Shown piece after piece: positions 22,333 to 31,290 of a stretch of 64,000 nt of DNA. The notes below the pieces were generated by a model. That model ran no database searches. It worked only from the letters and a program-made list of their open reading frames with translations, and was not told where the DNA came from. Every line of letters begins with the position of its first letter. Within the stretch, counting starts at the first letter, position 1. This DNA is from Dyella sp. BiH032 (GTDB lineage Bacteria > Pseudomonadota > Gammaproteobacteria > Xanthomonadales > Rhodanobacteraceae): positions 4,464,001-4,528,000 of the forward strand of contig NZ_CP134867.1 of NCBI RefSeq assembly GCF_031954525.1, read 5' to 3'. A program made the translations under genes and the position numbers.

Positions 22333-22716
22333 ATGCACCACAGCCGCCTCAGCACCCTGGTCATTGACTGCCAATCCGTCGATCTCAAGCAGGCCACCGA
22401 TTTCTGGAGCAAAGCCCTGGGCAAGCCCGTGGTCACCTACGACTCGGAAGGCGACGGCAAGTACGCCGAACTGGCCACGCTGGCCGACGAGCCGATCATC
22501 CTGTTGCAGCGGGTGGAGCATGAAAGCCGCGTGCACCTGGACATCGAGACCGACGACATCGAAGCCGAAGCTTCACGCCTGGAACAACTCGGCGCCAAAC
22601 GCCTCGAATGCGTGCGCGGACGGTGGTGGGTGATGCTGGCACCGAGCGGACATCGCTTCTGCGTAGTGAAGAAGCAGCGTGAGCAGTTCGGGCCGCATTT
22701 GAACAAGTGGGAGTGA
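22333..22716 (+). CDS. VOC (glyoxalase-like) family protein
   Basis: 127 residues. The beta-alpha-beta-beta-beta pattern of VOC proteins is seen: LVIDCQSVDLKQATDFWSKALG, then HLDIETDDIEAEASRLEQLGAKR and MLAPSGHRFCVV. This is the small Glyoxalase_6 type with unknown substrate. Start at ATG 22333 is supported by GGAG eight bases upstream; longer upstream reading has no ribosome site. Confidence 0.8.
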   Translation: MHHSRLSTLVIDCQSVDLKQATDFWSKALGKPVVTYDSEGDGKYAELATLADEPIILLQRVEHESRVHLDIETDDIEAEASRLEQLGAKRLECVRGRWWVMLAPSGHRFCVVKKQREQFGPHLNKWE

Positions 22717-23053
22717 AGTGATGGGTGGCGCTTTAGAAGCGTTCCCGCAAGCACCCGCCCCTCATCCCGCCTTCTCCCCGGAGGGGAGAAGGAGAAGTGC
22801 GGTACCGCGGCAAGCAAAAGCAAAAACAAGAGCGAGCGAAGCGACGCATCCGTGATGCTCTTGATCTGCCGGGTTCCCTTCGCGGCGGTGAGGGCTGGAC
22901 GATCAGGCCGCCGAAGGCGGGCGGGGACAGGACGTCCCCGCCTTTTCGATCAGGGCATGGATGCCCTGTCGAAAAGCCCGGCCAGCCCTCAACGCACCCG
23001 GAGCAGCATAGGCTGCGGAGGGCGCCGCGCAGGGGGCCCTCTCTTTTTGGTTA
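22717..23053. repeat. Composite hairpin-rich intergenic repeat, left part
   Basis: No gene here. Serial stem-loops: 22770-22792 (ten-base stem CCTTCTCCCC/GGGGAGAAGG), an outer pair 22890-22898 with 22982-22990 (GAGGGCTGG/CCAGCCCTC) that encloses 22921-22941 (GCGGGGAC/GTCCCCGC) and 22942-22976 (CTTTTCGA and CAGGGCAT paired with ATGCCCTG and TCGAAAAG). A terminator-like stem closes the series at 23018-23050. The order resembles a large repeat common in Xanthomonadales intergenic DNA. The IS30 copy interrupts it. Confidence 0.7.
23018..23050 (+). terminator. Terminator-like hairpin ending in a T run
   Basis: GAGGGC (23018-23023) pairs with GCCCTC (23036-23041), with extra GC-rich internal bases, and is followed by TCTTTTTGG. 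No plus-strand gene directly upstream depends on it except the VOC gene 300 bases away. It is part of the composite repeat. Confidence 0.5.
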
Positions 23054-24171
23054 GGCGGTGTCAATCTAGAAGTGCATCATCGATGGCCTGAGCGAGGTCA
23101 TCGTGCCCCATGGCACGCATGAACATCTCCGCCGGACAGTGGTAGCCCAAGGTGGCTCGGGGCCGAAGGTTCATCTCCTGAGCGATGGCATCCAGCGCTC
23201 GCTGGCTATGCACGGACAGATCGGTGCCTTTAGGGAGGTACTGCCGCAGCAGGCCGTTGGTGTTTTCGCAGATGCCCCGCTGCCAGGGGCTGCGCGGATC
23301 GGCGAAATAAATGCTCAAGCCGGTACGTTCGGACAAGGTCTTGTACAGCGCCATTTCCTTGCCCTGGTCATAGGTCAGTGTCTGGCGAAGCTCCGGCGGC
23401 ACGCCCTGGAAGGCGCGACTGAAGCCCTCCAGCGCCTCCTGGGCCGAACACCCCTTCATCTTGACCAGCTTCAGGAACAAAGTGCGTCGATCCACCAGCA
23501 CCCCCACCGACGATCGGTTACGCGCCCCCTTGAGGAAGTCGCCTTCCCAATGGCCTGGTAACAGGCGCTCGTTGGCCTCCGGCGGGCGGTCATGAATACT
23601 CGGCAGATCCTGCATGCGGCCGCGCCGGTTCGCCCCTTGGCCACGCGGACGGCGTGCGCACTTGTGTTGGCGCAGCAAGGCCACCAGCTCACGCCGCAGT
23701 TCGCCACGCGGCATGGCATAAATCGCGGTGTAGATCGTCTCATGGGACACGTGTTTGGCCGGCTCGTCAGGATGCTGCCGGCGCAGTGTGCGGCTCACTT
23801 CTTGCGGTGACCAGCGGCGCGCTAACAGCTGGCGCACCAGGGGCCACAAGACCCCATCACGATGTAGCTTGCGCCGTCGGCGTGCCTTGCGCGCGAGCCG
23901 TCGAGCCCGCGCACCGGCACGGCGGGCGTCATAGCCAAGTGTCGGACGACCCATGCGCGGACGCTCCGCCGGTTCGCGGTGCCCATTACGCGCCAATTCC
24001 CGGGAAATCGTGCTAGCCGAACGGCCTAGCAGCCGTGCCAGCTGCCGAGCGCTCTCGCCGCGTGCCTTGCCCACCATGATCGCGCCCCGTTCTTCGGCGC
24101 TCAGATGGCTGTAATGCTGTCCCATGCATCACCGTGTCGTGGGGGTGGTGCACTTGATGTTAGAGACCGCC
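23054..24171 (-). mobile_element. IS30-family insertion sequence, intact
   Basis: 1118 bp with imperfect terminal inverted repeats of about 29 bases (23054-23082 and 24143-24171; both ends read GGCGGT inward and share AAGTGCA; 20 of 29 positions match). Flanking TTA at 23051-23053 and 24172-24174 is a three-base target duplication. The insertion lies in the left arm of a palindrome whose full arms would read GTTACTTTTTCTCT / AGAGAAAAAGTAAC, matching the known IS30 preference for symmetric targets. Confidence 0.92.
23061..24125 (-). CDS. IS30-family transposase
   Basis: 354 residues. An N-terminal helix-turn-helix (HLSAEERGAIMVGKARGESARQLARLLGRSASTISRELARNG) precedes the DDE catalytic domain: HWEGDFLKG (first Asp), TYDQGKEMA (second Asp) and CENTNGLLRQYLPKG (Glu). 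Full length with no frameshift, so probably active. The stop codon lies inside the left terminal repeat. Confidence 0.96.
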   Translation of the reverse strand: MGQHYSHLSAEERGAIMVGKARGESARQLARLLGRSASTISRELARNGHREPAERPRMGRPTLGYDARRAGARARRLARKARRRRKLHRDGVLWPLVRQLLARRWSPQEVSRTLRRQHPDEPAKHVSHETIYTAIYAMPRGELRRELVALLRQHKCARRPRGQGANRRGRMQDLPSIHDRPPEANERLLPGHWEGDFLKGARNRSSVGVLVDRRTLFLKLVKMKGCSAQEALEGFSRAFQGVPPELRQTLTYDQGKEMALYKTLSERTGLSIYFADPRSPWQRGICENTNGLLRQYLPKGTDLSVHSQRALDAIAQEMNLRPRATLGYHCPAEMFMRAMGHDDLAQAIDDALLD

Positions 24172-24245
24172 TTACTTTTTCTCTGGGCAAGCAGAGAAAA
24201 AGTAACTCGCTCTCCGGCAGGAGAGCGAAACCCTCGCCCCGCAAG
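24172..24245. repeat. Composite hairpin-rich intergenic repeat, right part
   Basis: Continuation of the element cut by the IS. It holds the remainder of the CTTTTTCTCT palindrome, then hairpins TCGCTCTCC/GGAGAGCGA and CTCGCCCC/GGGGCGAG, each with a four-base loop. The following bases to the next gene show nothing recognisable. Confidence 0.65.
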
Positions 24246-24410
24246 GGGCGAGACAAGACTGGCGACACACGCGACAACCGAGCCATGTCGCCCCTAGATT
24301 CCGGCTACGCCAGAATGACGGCCAAATAAGAGGCCGAGGCGCCCCCCAGCATCCACTGGAGCCAGCGAAGTAACAATGGCAAGCACCCACCAGCGGTAAA
24401 CACGAAGCGC

Positions 24411-24740
24411 TCAGCGAGCGCCCCCGCGCCCCCACACCAGCGCCCGCACCCCAAGCGCCACCACCAACACCACCACACACGCCCCATACCCATAAAGCGC
24501 CGGCAACACCTGCTGCCAGATCGCCCCGCTGGAAGGCCCGTACTCCCCCACCGAAGGCACCACCGCCGCCTCATAACCCATCACAGCGGCCTGCGCGGCC
24601 GCCGCGGCGGCGAGCGCCAAAGCAATGAGGTCAAAGGCGCGGCGCCCCTTCGTACGCGGCAGGCTCTTCGGGTAAGCCCAGTACGCCCACGCCAGAATCA
24701 ACAGCCACGGCGCCAGTAGCAGAATCGCGAGATAACGCAT
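24411..24740 (-). CDS. Small membrane protein of unknown function
   Basis: 109 residues with three likely membrane helices: residues 2-22, 40-58 and 83-104. The start is MRYLAILLLAPWLLILAWAY. No family is recognised. It is separated from trpS by 52 bases on the same strand and precedes it, so the two could be cotranscribed. Confidence 0.6.
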   Translation of the reverse strand: MRYLAILLLAPWLLILAWAYWAYPKSLPRTKGRRAFDLIALALAAAAAAQAAVMGYEAAVVPSVGEYGPSSGAIWQQVLPALYGYGACVVVLVVALGVRALVWGRGGAR

Positions 24741-24792
24741 CGGTCAGGTCACTCCAGGAAACGGTTCCGCGCCTCCGCACGACCCGCCGCGC

Positions 24793-26163
24793 TCACTCCT
24801 GCGAGGAGAGCTGGTCGAGCGCTTCGCGCAGGCGCGCCAAGGCTTCGTCGCGGGCCTGTTCGTCGGCGTACTCGGGCGTGCTGCCGACGAGCTCGCCGTC
24901 CAGTTCCAGCTGCAACGCATGCGGCTGCACCTGCAGCACGGCGGACGTCGCGCCAGAACCTTTCAACCGCTTCTGATACGCGCCAGCCGCCTTCGGATCC
25001 GCGAACGGCTTGGACAGCAGCAGCTCTTCGCCCTCGGCGGAGAACAGGCGGAAACGGAAGCTACCATCGGCCTCGCGGAAACTGGCGAAGCGCGGCAATT
25101 TGCCCGCCCGACCCTCGGCCTTGCCCACCGCCGGCGCGGGTGCCGCGGCCACCATGGTGCCCGAGCGCAAGCCGATCGCATCGCGCAGCACGGCGATCTT
25201 CGGCGCGGCGATGGCGCGGGCCTTGCGCGCGCCTTCGCGCAGGATCGCTTCGATGCGCTCCGGCTTCGACATCAGCTCGTCGTAACGCTCGCGCATCGGG
25301 GCGACGTCAGCCTCGATCCGTTCGAACAGCACCTGCTTCGCCTCGCCCCAGCCGATACCGTCCAGCAGCGCCTGGCGGAATGCGCTGGCTTCCGCCTCAG
25401 TGGCAAAGGCGCGAAAAATGGTGAACAGCGAAGAGCTGTCCGGATCCTTCGGCTCACCCGGCAGGCGCGAGTCGGTGACGATGCGCATGATGCTGTCGCG
25501 CAGGTGCTTCTTGCCGCCGGAGAACAGCGGGATGGTGTTGTCGTAGCTCTTGGACATCTTGCGGCCGTCCAGGCCCGGCAAGGTGGCGACCTGCTCCTCG
25601 ATCACTACTTCCGGCAGCACGAAGTATTCCTTGCCGTAGATGTGATTGAAGCGCTGCCCGATATCGCGCGCCATCTCGATGTGCTGGATCTGGTCGCGGC
25701 CCACCGGCACCTTGTGCGCGTCGAAGGCCAGGATGTCGGCTGCCATCAGCACCGGGTACATGTACAGGCCGGCGGTGACGCCCGCATCGGCGTCCTCGCC
25801 CGCCTCGGTGTTCTTGTCCACCGCCGCCTTGTAGGCATGCGCGCGATTGAGCAGACCCTTGGCGGTGACGCAGGTGAGGAACCACGTCAGCTCGGGAATC
25901 TCCGGGATATCGGACTGGCGATAGAACGTCACCCGGTCCGGATCCAGCCCCGCGGCCAGCCACGTCGCGGCAATCTCCAGGCGCGAACGCTCGATACGCG
26001 CCGGATCGTCGCTCTTGATCAGCGCGTGGTAGTCGGCCATGAAATAGAAGGCGTCCACCTCCGGACGGAGGCTGGCAGCCACGGCGGGGCGGATCGCGCC
26101 GACGTAGTTGCCCAGGTGCGGCGTGCCGGTGGTGGTGATGCCAGTCAGTACACGGGTTCGCAT
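24793..26163 (-). CDS. trpS: Tryptophanyl-tRNA synthetase with C-terminal extension
   Basis: 456 residues. Class I signatures: [14 protein letters not shown] (HIGH-type) and [10 protein letters not shown] (KMSKS). The canonical enzyme ends near residue 335. About 100 further residues follow, including [20 protein letters not shown] and then a stretch like the DUF1508/YegP fold ([23 protein letters not shown]). Start at ATG 26161-26163 follows the long open frame inherited from upstream. The extra domain may affect tRNA binding or regulation; unknown. Confidence 0.93.
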   Translation of the reverse strand: MRTRVLTGITTTGTPHLGNYVGAIRPAVAASLRPEVDAFYFMADYHALIKSDDPARIERSRLEIAATWLAAGLDPDRVTFYRQSDIPEIPELTWFLTCVTAKGLLNRAHAYKAAVDKNTEAGEDADAGVTAGLYMYPVLMAADILAFDAHKVPVGRDQIQHIEMARDIGQRFNHIYGKEYFVLPEVVIEEQVATLPGLDGRKMSKSYDNTIPLFSGGKKHLRDSIMRIVTDSRLPGEPKDPDSSSLFTIFRAFATEAEASAFRQALLDGIGWGEAKQVLFERIEADVAPMRERYDELMSKPERIEAILREGARKARAIAAPKIAVLRDAIGLRSGTMVAAAPAPAVGKAEGRAGKLPRFASFREADGSFRFRLFSAEGEELLLSKPFADPKAAGAYQKRLKGSGATSAVLQVQPHALQLELDGELVGSTPEYADEQARDEALARLREALDQLSSQE

Positions 26164-26201
26164 GTCGTTTCTGCTTGTTGTCGTTATGGCGTGTCGGGGC
26201 G

Positions 26202-27116
26202 TCAGCGGATCAGCGTGGATTTGCCGAACAGCGATTCCACCAGGTCCACCGCGAGCTTGGCGGTCTGGTTGCGCTTGTCGAAGGCCGGATTGAGTTCCAC
26301 GATGTCCAGCGAGGCGAGACGGCCGGTGTCGGCGATCATCTCCATGCACAGCTGCGCCTCGCGGTAGTTCGGGCCGCCACGCACGGTGGTGCCCACGCCC
26401 GGCGCAATGGTCGGATCGAGGAAATCCACGTCGAAGCTGACGTGCAGGTGCGTGTCGGCGTCCACACCTTCCAGCGCCGTCTCCATCACGCGCTTCATAC
26501 CGGACTCGTCGATCTGGCGCATGTCGAAGATGCTCACCTGGGCCTCGCGTACCAGACGCTTTTCGCCCTCGTCGACCGAGCGGATGCCGATCTGGCGGAA
26601 CACGTCCGGCGAGGTTGCCGGCTTGCTGCCACCGAGCGTGGTGAGTTCTTCCGGACCCATGCCGCACAGGCAAGCCACTGGCATGCCGTGAATGTTGCCG
26701 GAGGGCGTGATCTGCGCGGTATTGAAATCGGCATGCGCGTCCAGCCACAGCACGCGTAGCTGCTTGCCGTTCTCGCGGCAGTGGCGCGCAACGGCGGTAA
26801 TGGAGCCGATCGCGAGGCAATGATCGCCGCCCAGCATCACCGGCAGGCGACCCGCGCCCAGTTCGGCATACACCGCCTCGTACACGGCGCGATTCCACTC
26901 CACCACGGCGGGCAGATGGCGATAGCCGTCGTGCGGCGGCTGCCACGGGTTCATCGGACCCTGCAGATTGCCGCGGTCGGCGACATCCAGCCCGCGTGCG
27001 GCCAGCCGCGCCACGAGATTGGCCACGCGCAGGGCCTCCGGCCCCATCGAGGCGCCGCGATGTCCGGCGCCGATATCGGTAGGTACACCGATCAGGGATA
27101 CAGCCTGATTACCCAT
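26202..27116 (-). CDS. rocF: Arginase
   Basis: 304 residues of the ureohydrolase family, hydrolysing arginine to ornithine and urea. The two-manganese site is seen in [19 protein letters not shown] and [14 protein letters not shown]. The opening [20 protein letters not shown] is typical of arginases rather than agmatinases. Followed 38 bases later by trpS on the same strand. Confidence 0.94.
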   Translation of the reverse strand: MGNQAVSLIGVPTDIGAGHRGASMGPEALRVANLVARLAARGLDVADRGNLQGPMNPWQPPHDGYRHLPAVVEWNRAVYEAVYAELGAGRLPVMLGGDHCLAIGSITAVARHCRENGKQLRVLWLDAHADFNTAQITPSGNIHGMPVACLCGMGPEELTTLGGSKPATSPDVFRQIGIRSVDEGEKRLVREAQVSIFDMRQIDESGMKRVMETALEGVDADTHLHVSFDVDFLDPTIAPGVGTTVRGGPNYREAQLCMEMIADTGRLASLDIVELNPAFDKRNQTAKLAVDLVESLFGKSTLIR

Positions 27117-27137
27117 GCTTCCTCGGTCGTTGCGATG

Positions 27138-27587
27138 TCAGGGATGAGAGGCGCCTTCGCGCACCAGCGGCAGCTGCTCGCGACGCCAGGCGTCGACGCT
27201 GCCGTCGAGCAGGCGCACGTGGCTGTAGCCTTGCGCCGCCAGCAGTGCCTGGGCGCGCGCAGCGCGGCGCCCGGACGCGCAATACACCACGATCTCCCGT
27301 TCGCGCGGCACGCCCAGCGCGGTGTAGCGCTCGGCCAGATGTTCCACGGGAATGTTCAGCGCGCCGGCGATGTGGCCATCGCGGTACTCGTCGGCGCGGC
27401 GCACGTCCAGCAGCAGCGGCGCCTGTCCCGCCTGCTGCAGGCGCAGCAGCTCGGGGCGCGTCAGCGGTGCCTCCTGCGCCGGTGCGGCACCGGCCAACGC
27501 GAGCAGGAAGCAAACGGCCGCACGACGGAACCACGTCCGTCCGGCGTGGACGGAAAGCTGGGCGGGAATGGGGCGGTGGGATGGCAT
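27138..27587 (-). CDS. Exported rhodanese-like protein
   Basis: 149 residues from ATG 27585-27587. An N-terminal signal peptide with a hydrophobic stretch RAAVCFLLALAGAAPAQ is followed by one rhodanese domain: LLLDVRRADEYRDGHIAGALNIP and active-site loop CASGRRA. Such single-domain periplasmic rhodaneses carry sulfane sulfur; the partner is unknown. An upstream in-frame start would add 21 residues before the signal peptide and is less likely. Confidence 0.8.
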   Translation of the reverse strand: MPSHRPIPAQLSVHAGRTWFRRAAVCFLLALAGAAPAQEAPLTRPELLRLQQAGQAPLLLDVRRADEYRDGHIAGALNIPVEHLAERYTALGVPREREIVVYCASGRRAARAQALLAAQGYSHVRLLDGSVDAWRREQLPLVREGASHP

Positions 27588-27701
27588 CTCGTCGGGCAAT
27601 ACGCTGAGAAACGGGAAGAATGTCGCCGGCTCGCCGGCGATATCGCCCAAGTCTACAAGATCGCTCCCTAGCGGTTTGCTGGCGGCACGCCGCCGCCTGA
27701 C

Positions 27702-28667
27702 TCAATCCGCCCCAGCGGCGTTCAGTGCGAAGGTGCCGCGTACGCCCAGGTCCCCGCCATGCCGGGCCAGCCACCGGTCGGCCGCCTCCCACCCCAGATC
27801 GTGAAGGGCCCGCAGCTGGTTGCTGCGTGTGTCCGCGGCGGAATGCCCCAGCGCGGCCAGTCCCTCTTCCGGCGCCACCACGTGCAGGCGCAGGTCGCGC
27901 AGCTTGCGCTCGGCGGCGCTGGGCCACAGATGGTGCGCCGCCCGCCCGCGTGCCGCGGCGAGATCGCGCAGTTCGCGCGCGAAGGCGGCGCCGAAGGAAA
28001 ACTCCGCCGAGAGCATGAGCGCCTCGCGCGCCGTACGGGGCATCGCCTGGCGCTGGAGCGGTTGCAGCAGGATGCACAGCACCTCGTCGCCGCCCGCGTA
28101 GAGCAACGGTTCCAGCGCGGGATTGCCGGCGAAGCCGCCGTCCCAATAGGTCTCGCCGTCGATCTCGGTGGGCGGAAACCACGGCGGAAGGCTTGCCGAG
28201 GCCAGCAGGGCGTCATGGCTGAGGCGCGCGCCGGAGAACACCGCCAGCGCGCCGTCCCGCATGCGGGTGGCAGCGACATGCAAGGCCACCGGGCCGTGGC
28301 GCAGCGTTTCTTCGTCGAAGAACTCCTCGACCAGCGAGCGCAGAGGATTGATGCCGCCTTGGCTCGGCGGCGCCACCGCCGGCCAGGGCAAGGCATCGGC
28401 GAACGGCAGCGAATGCGCTCGCCACCAGTCGGCCACGGCATTGCGTCCAGCCAGCGTGGTCCAGAACGCCTCCAGCGACGCCCGCGCGGCAGGCGCGCCG
28501 CCGTGCGCCCAGCCCTGCGCGAGCGCCGCGGCGTTCATGCCGCCGCTGCTGGTGCCGCTGATCGACTCCACGGCAAGGCCCGGCAGCTCGAGCAAACGGT
28601 CCAGGGCTCCCCAGGTGAAGGCGCCGTGCGCACCGCCTCCCTGCAGCGCCAGCTTTACCGAGATCAT
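27702..28667 (-). CDS. Patatin-like phospholipase
   Basis: 321 residues. Patatin motifs are the oxyanion loop GGGAHG at 10-15, nucleophile GTSSGG (GxSxG) near 39-44, and the Asp of the catalytic dyad in DGGFAGNPALEPL. No signal peptide, so probably cytoplasmic or type VI-like delivered; family members hydrolyse acyl lipids. Confidence 0.9.
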   Translation of the reverse strand: MISVKLALQGGGAHGAFTWGALDRLLELPGLAVESISGTSSGGMNAAALAQGWAHGGAPAARASLEAFWTTLAGRNAVADWWRAHSLPFADALPWPAVAPPSQGGINPLRSLVEEFFDEETLRHGPVALHVAATRMRDGALAVFSGARLSHDALLASASLPPWFPPTEIDGETYWDGGFAGNPALEPLLYAGGDEVLCILLQPLQRQAMPRTAREALMLSAEFSFGAAFARELRDLAAARGRAAHHLWPSAAERKLRDLRLHVVAPEEGLAALGHSAADTRSNQLRALHDLGWEAADRWLARHGGDLGVRGTFALNAAGAD

Positions 28668-28740
28668 GGCCGGATCCGTTTGTTGCGTCGCATCATCCGA
28701 TCTTCGGAGGGCCGTCCGGAAGCGTCAAGTGGCTATGCTT

Positions 28741-30909
28741 CTACAACCCGTCCACTTTGAGCCGGAAACAGGCGCGCCCCGCTTCCTTGGCCTCGTAGAG
28801 GGCTTCGTCCGCTTTCTGCAGCAAGGCGTCCAGCGACGCCGGATCGCGGCACAACGCGGCGCCCACGCTCAGCGTCACGTTCAGGCGCGCGGCATCCAGC
28901 GCGACCGACGGCGCCATCGACGCGACGACTTTCGCGGCAAGTCCTTCGGCGGCATACGTGGCGTCCACGTCGTCGCACAGGATCACGAACTCGTCGCCGC
29001 CCAGGCGCGCCACCAGGTCGGATTTGCGTACGGACGACTTCAATCGTCGCGCCACTTCGCGCAGCACCGCGTCGCCGGCGGCGTGGCCGTGGCCGTCGTT
29101 GATCTCCTTGAAATAATCCACGTCGATCAGCATCAGCAGCATGGGCGTGCGCGTGATCGCGGCCCGCTCGAACGCGGCCTGGGCGCATTCGGTGAAATAG
29201 CGCCGGTTGGCCAGATTGGTCAGCGGATCGTAATGCGCGAGGAAAGCGAGCTTCTGCTCGGCCAGCTTGATCCGCGTGACGTCGGTGGTCAGCGCATAGA
29301 AGCCGATGCTCTCGCCGGTGACGGACAGCGCCGGCATGTACGTGGTCTGCAGATAGAAATACCGGCCGTCGCGCTCCAGTTCGTATTCGAACGTGGTTTC
29401 GCGCCCTTGCAGCGCGGTCGCGATGTGCGGCTTGAGCATGCCGTAGAGCAGCGCGCCGCGCACGTCGCGCACGGTGCGGCCGACCATGGCGGCGGGATCC
29501 TGCCCGGTGATCTCCCGCGCGTAGCCGTTGACGAAGATGTAGCGCTCGTCCGCGCCGACGTGGGCGATCAGCGCGGGCACCTTGTCGGTGATGCTGCGCA
29601 GGCGCGCTTCGCTGTCGGCCAGCGCCTGCTCGGCCACGATGCTTTCGGTAATGTCGCGGCCCGTATAGATCAACTCCATGTCGCCCGGCCGTTCGGGGCT
29701 GGGCATCACCCGCACCAGCGCTTCGATCCAGATGTAATAGCCCTTCTTGTGGCGCAGACGGTATCGCGTCAGCGATATCCTGCTCTCCGCCCAGAGTTGC
29801 TCCACCGCGGCAGCCACGCGCTCGCGGTCGTCCGGATGGATCAGGTCCTGCCGCGCCTGCACGAATTCGGCCACGTCCCAGCCGAGTAGATCCTTGATGG
29901 ACGGCGAGACGTAGCGCCGCGTGCCATCGCGCGCGATGCGCATCACCAGGTCGCTGGCGTAGTCGGCCAGTAGGCGATAGCGCAGCTCGCTGTCGCGCAC
30001 GCGCCGCGCGAGCCGCCGGCGATCGGCCTGGCCAAGCGCGACCGGCACGGCCACCAGGCACACCACGCCCAGGAATACCTGGCCCAGCACCGCGCGCTCC
30101 ACCGGACCGGCGCCAGGGATCAGTTCCAACGGCCCCCGGCCCAGCCCCATGGCGATGTTGGTGATCAATGTCACCAGCGCCACGCCGATCACCAGGCCGG
30201 GAAAACGATGCCGCATCACCACGTACAGCAGCGGCGCGAAGATCACGAACAGCAGGGGATAGCGCGATTGCGCGAAGACCGCGCCGGTGGTCGCGCCGAG
30301 CAGGAGCAGATCGCGCAGCAGTGCCAGGCGGTAGCCCGGGTGGCCGAGCATGCGGGAGCGCTGGATCAGCAGCACCAGCGTGAGCGTGGCCACGATCACC
30401 ATGCCCAGCAGGTGCGCGCGGAACCACCAGTCGTAGGTTTCCCAGAACGAGGTATTGGCCGTGGCGTAGAAAACGAAAGCCGCCAACCCCGCGGAGACCA
30501 TCACGGCAATCACCGTGGACATCATGGCGACCTGTCCCAGGCGCAGGAACGGCGTATCGTCCTGGACGCTCGGGAAACGCTGGCGCACGCCCCGCGCGAC
30601 GATCATCACCTCCACGCCGTTGACCAGACCCAGCAGCACGCCGGCGAACCAGGGATCGCCCAGCAATATCTTGCCGGTGAAGTAGCCTGCGAACGCCGCT
30701 GCCAGATACGACGGCCAGCGCTCGCTCGGCACGCGCAGCAGCGCACCGACCACCACGCCATTGGCGATCCACATGGTGACGTTGCTGCCGCTGGGGCGCG
30801 TGAGCAGGAGCGAATACGCCGTGGACGCGAGCACGGCGGCGAACAGCGCCGAGACCTCGGCCCCGCGCGTCCAGCGCAAGTTCGTTCGTGACGGGTCCGG
30901 CAACGGCAT
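28741..30909 (-). CDS. MASE1-PAS-PAS-GGDEF diguanylate cyclase
   Basis: 722 residues. An N-terminal MASE1 region with about eight membrane helices (to about residue 300) is followed by two PAS domains (about 320-440 and 445-560) and a GGDEF domain. The active site is RLGGDEF, and an RKSD inhibitory site stands exactly five residues before GGDEF, so product feedback is expected. Start at ATG 30907-30909 has GAGGAG five bases upstream. It makes cyclic di-GMP at the inner membrane. Confidence 0.92.
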   Translation of the reverse strand: MPLPDPSRTNLRWTRGAEVSALFAAVLASTAYSLLLTRPSGSNVTMWIANGVVVGALLRVPSERWPSYLAAAFAGYFTGKILLGDPWFAGVLLGLVNGVEVMIVARGVRQRFPSVQDDTPFLRLGQVAMMSTVIAVMVSAGLAAFVFYATANTSFWETYDWWFRAHLLGMVIVATLTLVLLIQRSRMLGHPGYRLALLRDLLLLGATTGAVFAQSRYPLLFVIFAPLLYVVMRHRFPGLVIGVALVTLITNIAMGLGRGPLELIPGAGPVERAVLGQVFLGVVCLVAVPVALGQADRRRLARRVRDSELRYRLLADYASDLVMRIARDGTRRYVSPSIKDLLGWDVAEFVQARQDLIHPDDRERVAAAVEQLWAESRISLTRYRLRHKKGYYIWIEALVRVMPSPERPGDMELIYTGRDITESIVAEQALADSEARLRSITDKVPALIAHVGADERYIFVNGYAREITGQDPAAMVGRTVRDVRGALLYGMLKPHIATALQGRETTFEYELERDGRYFYLQTTYMPALSVTGESIGFYALTTDVTRIKLAEQKLAFLAHYDPLTNLANRRYFTECAQAAFERAAITRTPMLLMLIDVDYFKEINDGHGHAAGDAVLREVARRLKSSVRKSDLVARLGGDEFVILCDDVDATYAAEGLAAKVVASMAPSVALDAARLNVTLSVGAALCRDPASLDALLQKADEALYEAKEAGRACFRLKVDGL

Positions 30910-31290
30910 CACGGCTCCTCGAAAAAGAGGTTTGCCAACTTCCCTGCGCTGCTTATAGCCAGCGCACGCCAAAAAAAATGTCGACTGCTTTTCGTTGCCG
31001 CACCGGCGGCCTGCGCGCCTACCATGCCCCAGATACGCGACATCCCGCCAGAGGGCGGGATGTCGGAGGGCGCACCTGCGCAGGAAAAATGGTGCCGACA
31101 GTCTGACTCGAACAGACGACCTACCGCTTACAAGCGCGTTGGTGACGTTTCGTTGCGTCCCATTGAATTTGCATCAACCCTACGTTGAACCTAGTATTTG
31201 CAAGGCCTCGCGCCCCAACAATGCGACTTAAGGCAACAGACCGAAATTGAACGAGACGGCCACTTTTGTTGCCTAGGGTTGCCTATATCC
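30910..31290. other. Gap spanning left element boundary
   Basis: 381 bases without a gene. It holds the promoter side of the diguanylate cyclase, a perfect 12-base hairpin at 31038-31065 (CGACATCCCGCC and its complement, AGAG loop), the attL repeat at 31090-31134, and an integrase leader with three GTTGCC/GGCAAC copies (31232-31237 inverted, 31268-31273, 31278-31283) that could be arm-type integrase sites. Confidence 0.6.
31090..31134. repeat. attL: displaced 3' end of tRNA-Thr
   Basis: 45 bases identical to 45353-45397. They encode, on the minus strand, the CCA end, acceptor 3' strand, T arm and variable loop back into the anticodon stem-loop. The identity stops abruptly at 31135. Being only a fragment, it is not a tRNA gene; it marks the original 3' end displaced on integration. 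Confidence 0.95.

Noticed and set aside
31090-31134. A second tRNA-Thr gene
   Set aside because: Only the 3' 45 bases are present; the 5' half is missing. It is attL, not a gene.
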